From: Actinomycetota bacterium | GTDB taxonomy: Bacteria > Actinomycetota > Thermoleophilia > BMS3ABIN01 | Direction of reading: 5' to 3' | DNA: 40,211 nucleotides | Assembly: GCA_023489275.1 (NCBI GenBank) | Contig: JAMDDD010000028.1 | Location: forward strand, 1-40,211 | Shown: piece by piece, positions 39,186 to 40,211 of the stretch | Layout: every line of letters begins with the position of its first letter | Position numbering within the stretch: position 1 is the stretch's first letter | The notes under the pieces: generated by a model | What the model was told of the DNA's origin: nothing | Database searches by the model: none | Seen by the model: the letters and a program-made list of their open reading frames with translations, nothing else | Translations under genes and position numbers: made by a program

Positions 39186-39572
39186 TTATCGTTTCGAGAA
39201 CTGCGGGCGCTTGCGGGCGCTCTTGAGACCTGCCTTCTTGCGCTCCTTGATGCGGTCGTCACGGGTGAGGAAGCCGCCGACGCGGAGCTCCTTGCGGAGC
39301 GAATCGTCGGCAGTCAGCAGCGCCTTGGCGATGCCGTGCCGCAGCGCTCCAGCCTGGCCCGTCATGCCGCCGCCGAGAATATTGGCGGAGACATCATAGC
39401 GGCTTTCGGTGCCGGTCGTGGTCAGCGGCATCCGCACCTCGGTCCGCAGCCGGGGCCGCGGGAAATAGTTTTCGAACTGCCGCCCGTTAACGGTAATCTT
39501 GCCTTCACCGGGGGTGAGAATCACCCTGGCGATCGACGTCTTACGCTTGCCTGTGGCGCTGTATCTAGCCAA
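39186..39572 (-). CDS. rpsI: 30S ribosomal protein S9
   Basis: The 128-residue protein has the S9 signature: an N-terminal [16 protein letters not shown], the [19 protein letters not shown] segment, [27 protein letters not shown] at the C-terminus, with the terminal Lys-Arg that reaches the P-site tRNA. The start is TTG at 39572: GGAGGAG lies seven bases upstream and the homology begins exactly there. The start overlaps the rplM stop by eight bases, so translation is coupled. Confidence 0.97.
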   Translation of the reverse strand: MARYSATGKRKTSIARVILTPGEGKITVNGRQFENYFPRPRLRTEVRMPLTTTGTESRYDVSANILGGGMTGQAGALRHGIAKALLTADDSLRKELRVGGFLTRDDRIKERKKAGLKSARKRPQFSKR

Positions 39573-39996
39573 ACTTGAGCTCCTCCGGTTTCTGGGCAGC
39601 GTGCGCATGCTCCGGCCCCGTGAAAATTTTCAGCTTCTTCATCTGTGCCCGCGCCAGCCGGTTCTTGGGCATCATGCCCTTCACCGCCAGCCGGATCACA
39701 TCTTCAGGCTTCCTGGCCATCATTTCCGCCAGCGTCCGCTGCTTCAGCCCGCCGGGATAACCGGTATGCCGGTAATAAATCTTGTTCTCCATCTTACGCC
39801 CGGTGACCGCAATCCGGTCGGCATTGATCACGATGACAAAATCGCCGGTATCGATGTTCGGCGTGTAATCAGGCTTGTTTTTCCCCCGGAGCGTATCGGC
39901 GACGCGCGTAGCCAGACGGCCAAGGCGCTGTTCCTTGGCGTCAACGATATACCACTTGCGTTCAATTGTGGATGGTTTGGCTACAAACGTTTTCAT
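39565..39996 (-). CDS. rplM: 50S ribosomal protein L13
   Basis: The 143-residue protein matches L13 throughout: [18 protein letters not shown] near the N-terminus, [34 protein letters not shown] in the middle and [22 protein letters not shown] near the end. The ATG at 39996 gives the usual N-terminus; an in-frame start at 40044 would add 16 residues and destroy the leader structure. A GGGGA and a more distant AAAGGA precede the start. It is co-transcribed with rpsI, as in most bacteria. Confidence 0.97.
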   Translation of the reverse strand: MKTFVAKPSTIERKWYIVDAKEQRLGRLATRVADTLRGKNKPDYTPNIDTGDFVIVINADRIAVTGRKMENKIYYRHTGYPGGLKQRTLAEMMARKPEDVIRLAVKGMMPKNRLARAQMKKLKIFTGPEHAHAAQKPEELKFG

Positions 39997-40075
39997 ATCC
40001 CCGAAGTCCTTTACCGCGCCTGGGGATGACATGCTCCCGGGCAACTATCCGATCGGCTCCCTTCAACAGGCGCAA
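39997..40075 (-). promoter_or_regulatory. structured 5' leader of rplM-rpsI
   Basis: From the predicted transcription start near 40075 to the ATG there are about 80 bases. GCGCCTG at the very 5' end (40073-40067 on the minus strand) pairs perfectly with CAGGCGC (40022-40016), closing a 44-base region with further palindromes (CCGATCGG, CCCGGG). L13 leaders that bind L13 are known in low-GC Gram-positives; whether this is an equivalent element is inferred. Confidence 0.45.
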
Positions 40076-40081
40076 AGAGAA

Positions 40082-40110
40082 ATACTAGAGAAAAACCATT
40101 TAGGTGTCAA
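40082..40110 (-). promoter_or_regulatory. promoter of rplM-rpsI
   Basis: On the minus strand a perfect TTGACA (40110-40105) and TAGTAT (40087-40082) are separated by exactly 17 bases. This is the best-spaced promoter in the window. Its -35 box may be the terminal bases of an insertion sequence. Confidence 0.6.
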
Positions 40111-40211
40111 ATAACCGAATTGCCTCACCAGAATTCTACTCCAAACAGGTTCGTTGCCTCACCAAAAAATCTACTTGAAACGGTCCCGGTTTTCGGGGTG
40201 TCCTTACGCCA
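40105..40211 (+). mobile_element. possible IS21-like element end (cut by window edge)
   Basis: From TGTCAA at 40105 the sequence carries two imperfect direct repeats 34 bases apart. They start TTGCCTCACCA at 40120 and 40154, each continuing with an (A)ATTCTACT or AATCTACT segment and AAACAGG or AAACGG. Ends that begin TGT and contain several internal repeats of about 20-35 bases are a known property of IS21-family elements. No transposase is visible before the window ends, so the call is tentative; transcription-factor sites are the alternative. Confidence 0.35.

Noticed and set aside
40120-40164. A short CRISPR array at the right edge
   Set aside because: Only two imperfect repeats are present, with similarity extending through the would-be spacer. 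No cas gene is nearby. An IS end or regulator sites fit better.

Overview
The window looks like a stretch of a high-GC actinobacterial genome, probably from an uncultured anaerobic lineage. The main reason is the block at 7262-16598, which carries FHA (FhaA with its DUF3662 domain, and FhaB), PP2C phosphatase, RodA/FtsW, class B PBP and PASTA kinase genes in nearly the order of the actinobacterial fhaA-fhaB-pstP-rodA-pbpA-pknB locus. The 2[4Fe-4S] ferredoxin and the radical SAM enzyme fit an anaerobe. TTG and GTG starts are frequent. The lineage is an inference from gene content only.

Layout. 1-454: the tail of an IS1595/ISXO2-type transposase, then non-coding DNA. 455-1997: a compact cluster of a 73-residue Cys protein, a radical SAM/SPASM enzyme with an N-terminal PqqD-like recognition domain, and a 20-codon ORF with three C-terminal cysteines behind a strong Shine-Dalgarno site. 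It reads as an undescribed RiPP (ribosomally made, modified peptide) system and is the best candidate novelty here. 2151-6625 (minus): ferredoxin, a YlbF-family protein with a His-rich tail, a small membrane protein and a 1052-residue secreted multidomain protein. 6912-7223: a small exported protein.

7262-16598 (minus): seven genes for Ser/Thr phospho-signalling and septal or elongation peptidoglycan synthesis. 16813-18900: a lipoprotein, tRNA-Leu(CAG) and a membrane-anchored protein. 19179-24902 (plus): a DUF4446 protein, prephenate dehydratase, nicotinate phosphoribosyltransferase and nicotinamidase (NAD salvage), and a HAMP-GAF-GGDEF-HD-GYP c-di-GMP enzyme. 24958-30338 (minus): acpS, nnr, a CBS protein, alr, cca and a small ORF. 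30529-32688: a TMTC-like GT-C/TPR membrane protein. 32883-36116 (minus): glmM-glmS, feeding UDP-GlcNAc synthesis. 36327-37559: a DEAD-box RNA helicase with a structured leader. 37569-39022 (minus): a zinc-ribbon protein and an Orr-like racemase. 39186-39996 (minus): rplM-rpsI, with a clear promoter, a structured leader and a terminator.

Two patterns cut across the genes. First, most larger intergenic gaps carry degenerate self-similar repeats built from TGGA/TCCA words (for example CCGGATTCTGGA, with AATCCAG as the inverted half). They often form imperfect hairpins and sometimes run right up to a start codon. Second, both ends of the window look like insertion-sequence ends: IS1595-type on the left, and an IS21-like array of terminal repeats on the right. 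The right-hand end seems to supply the -35 box of the rplM promoter.
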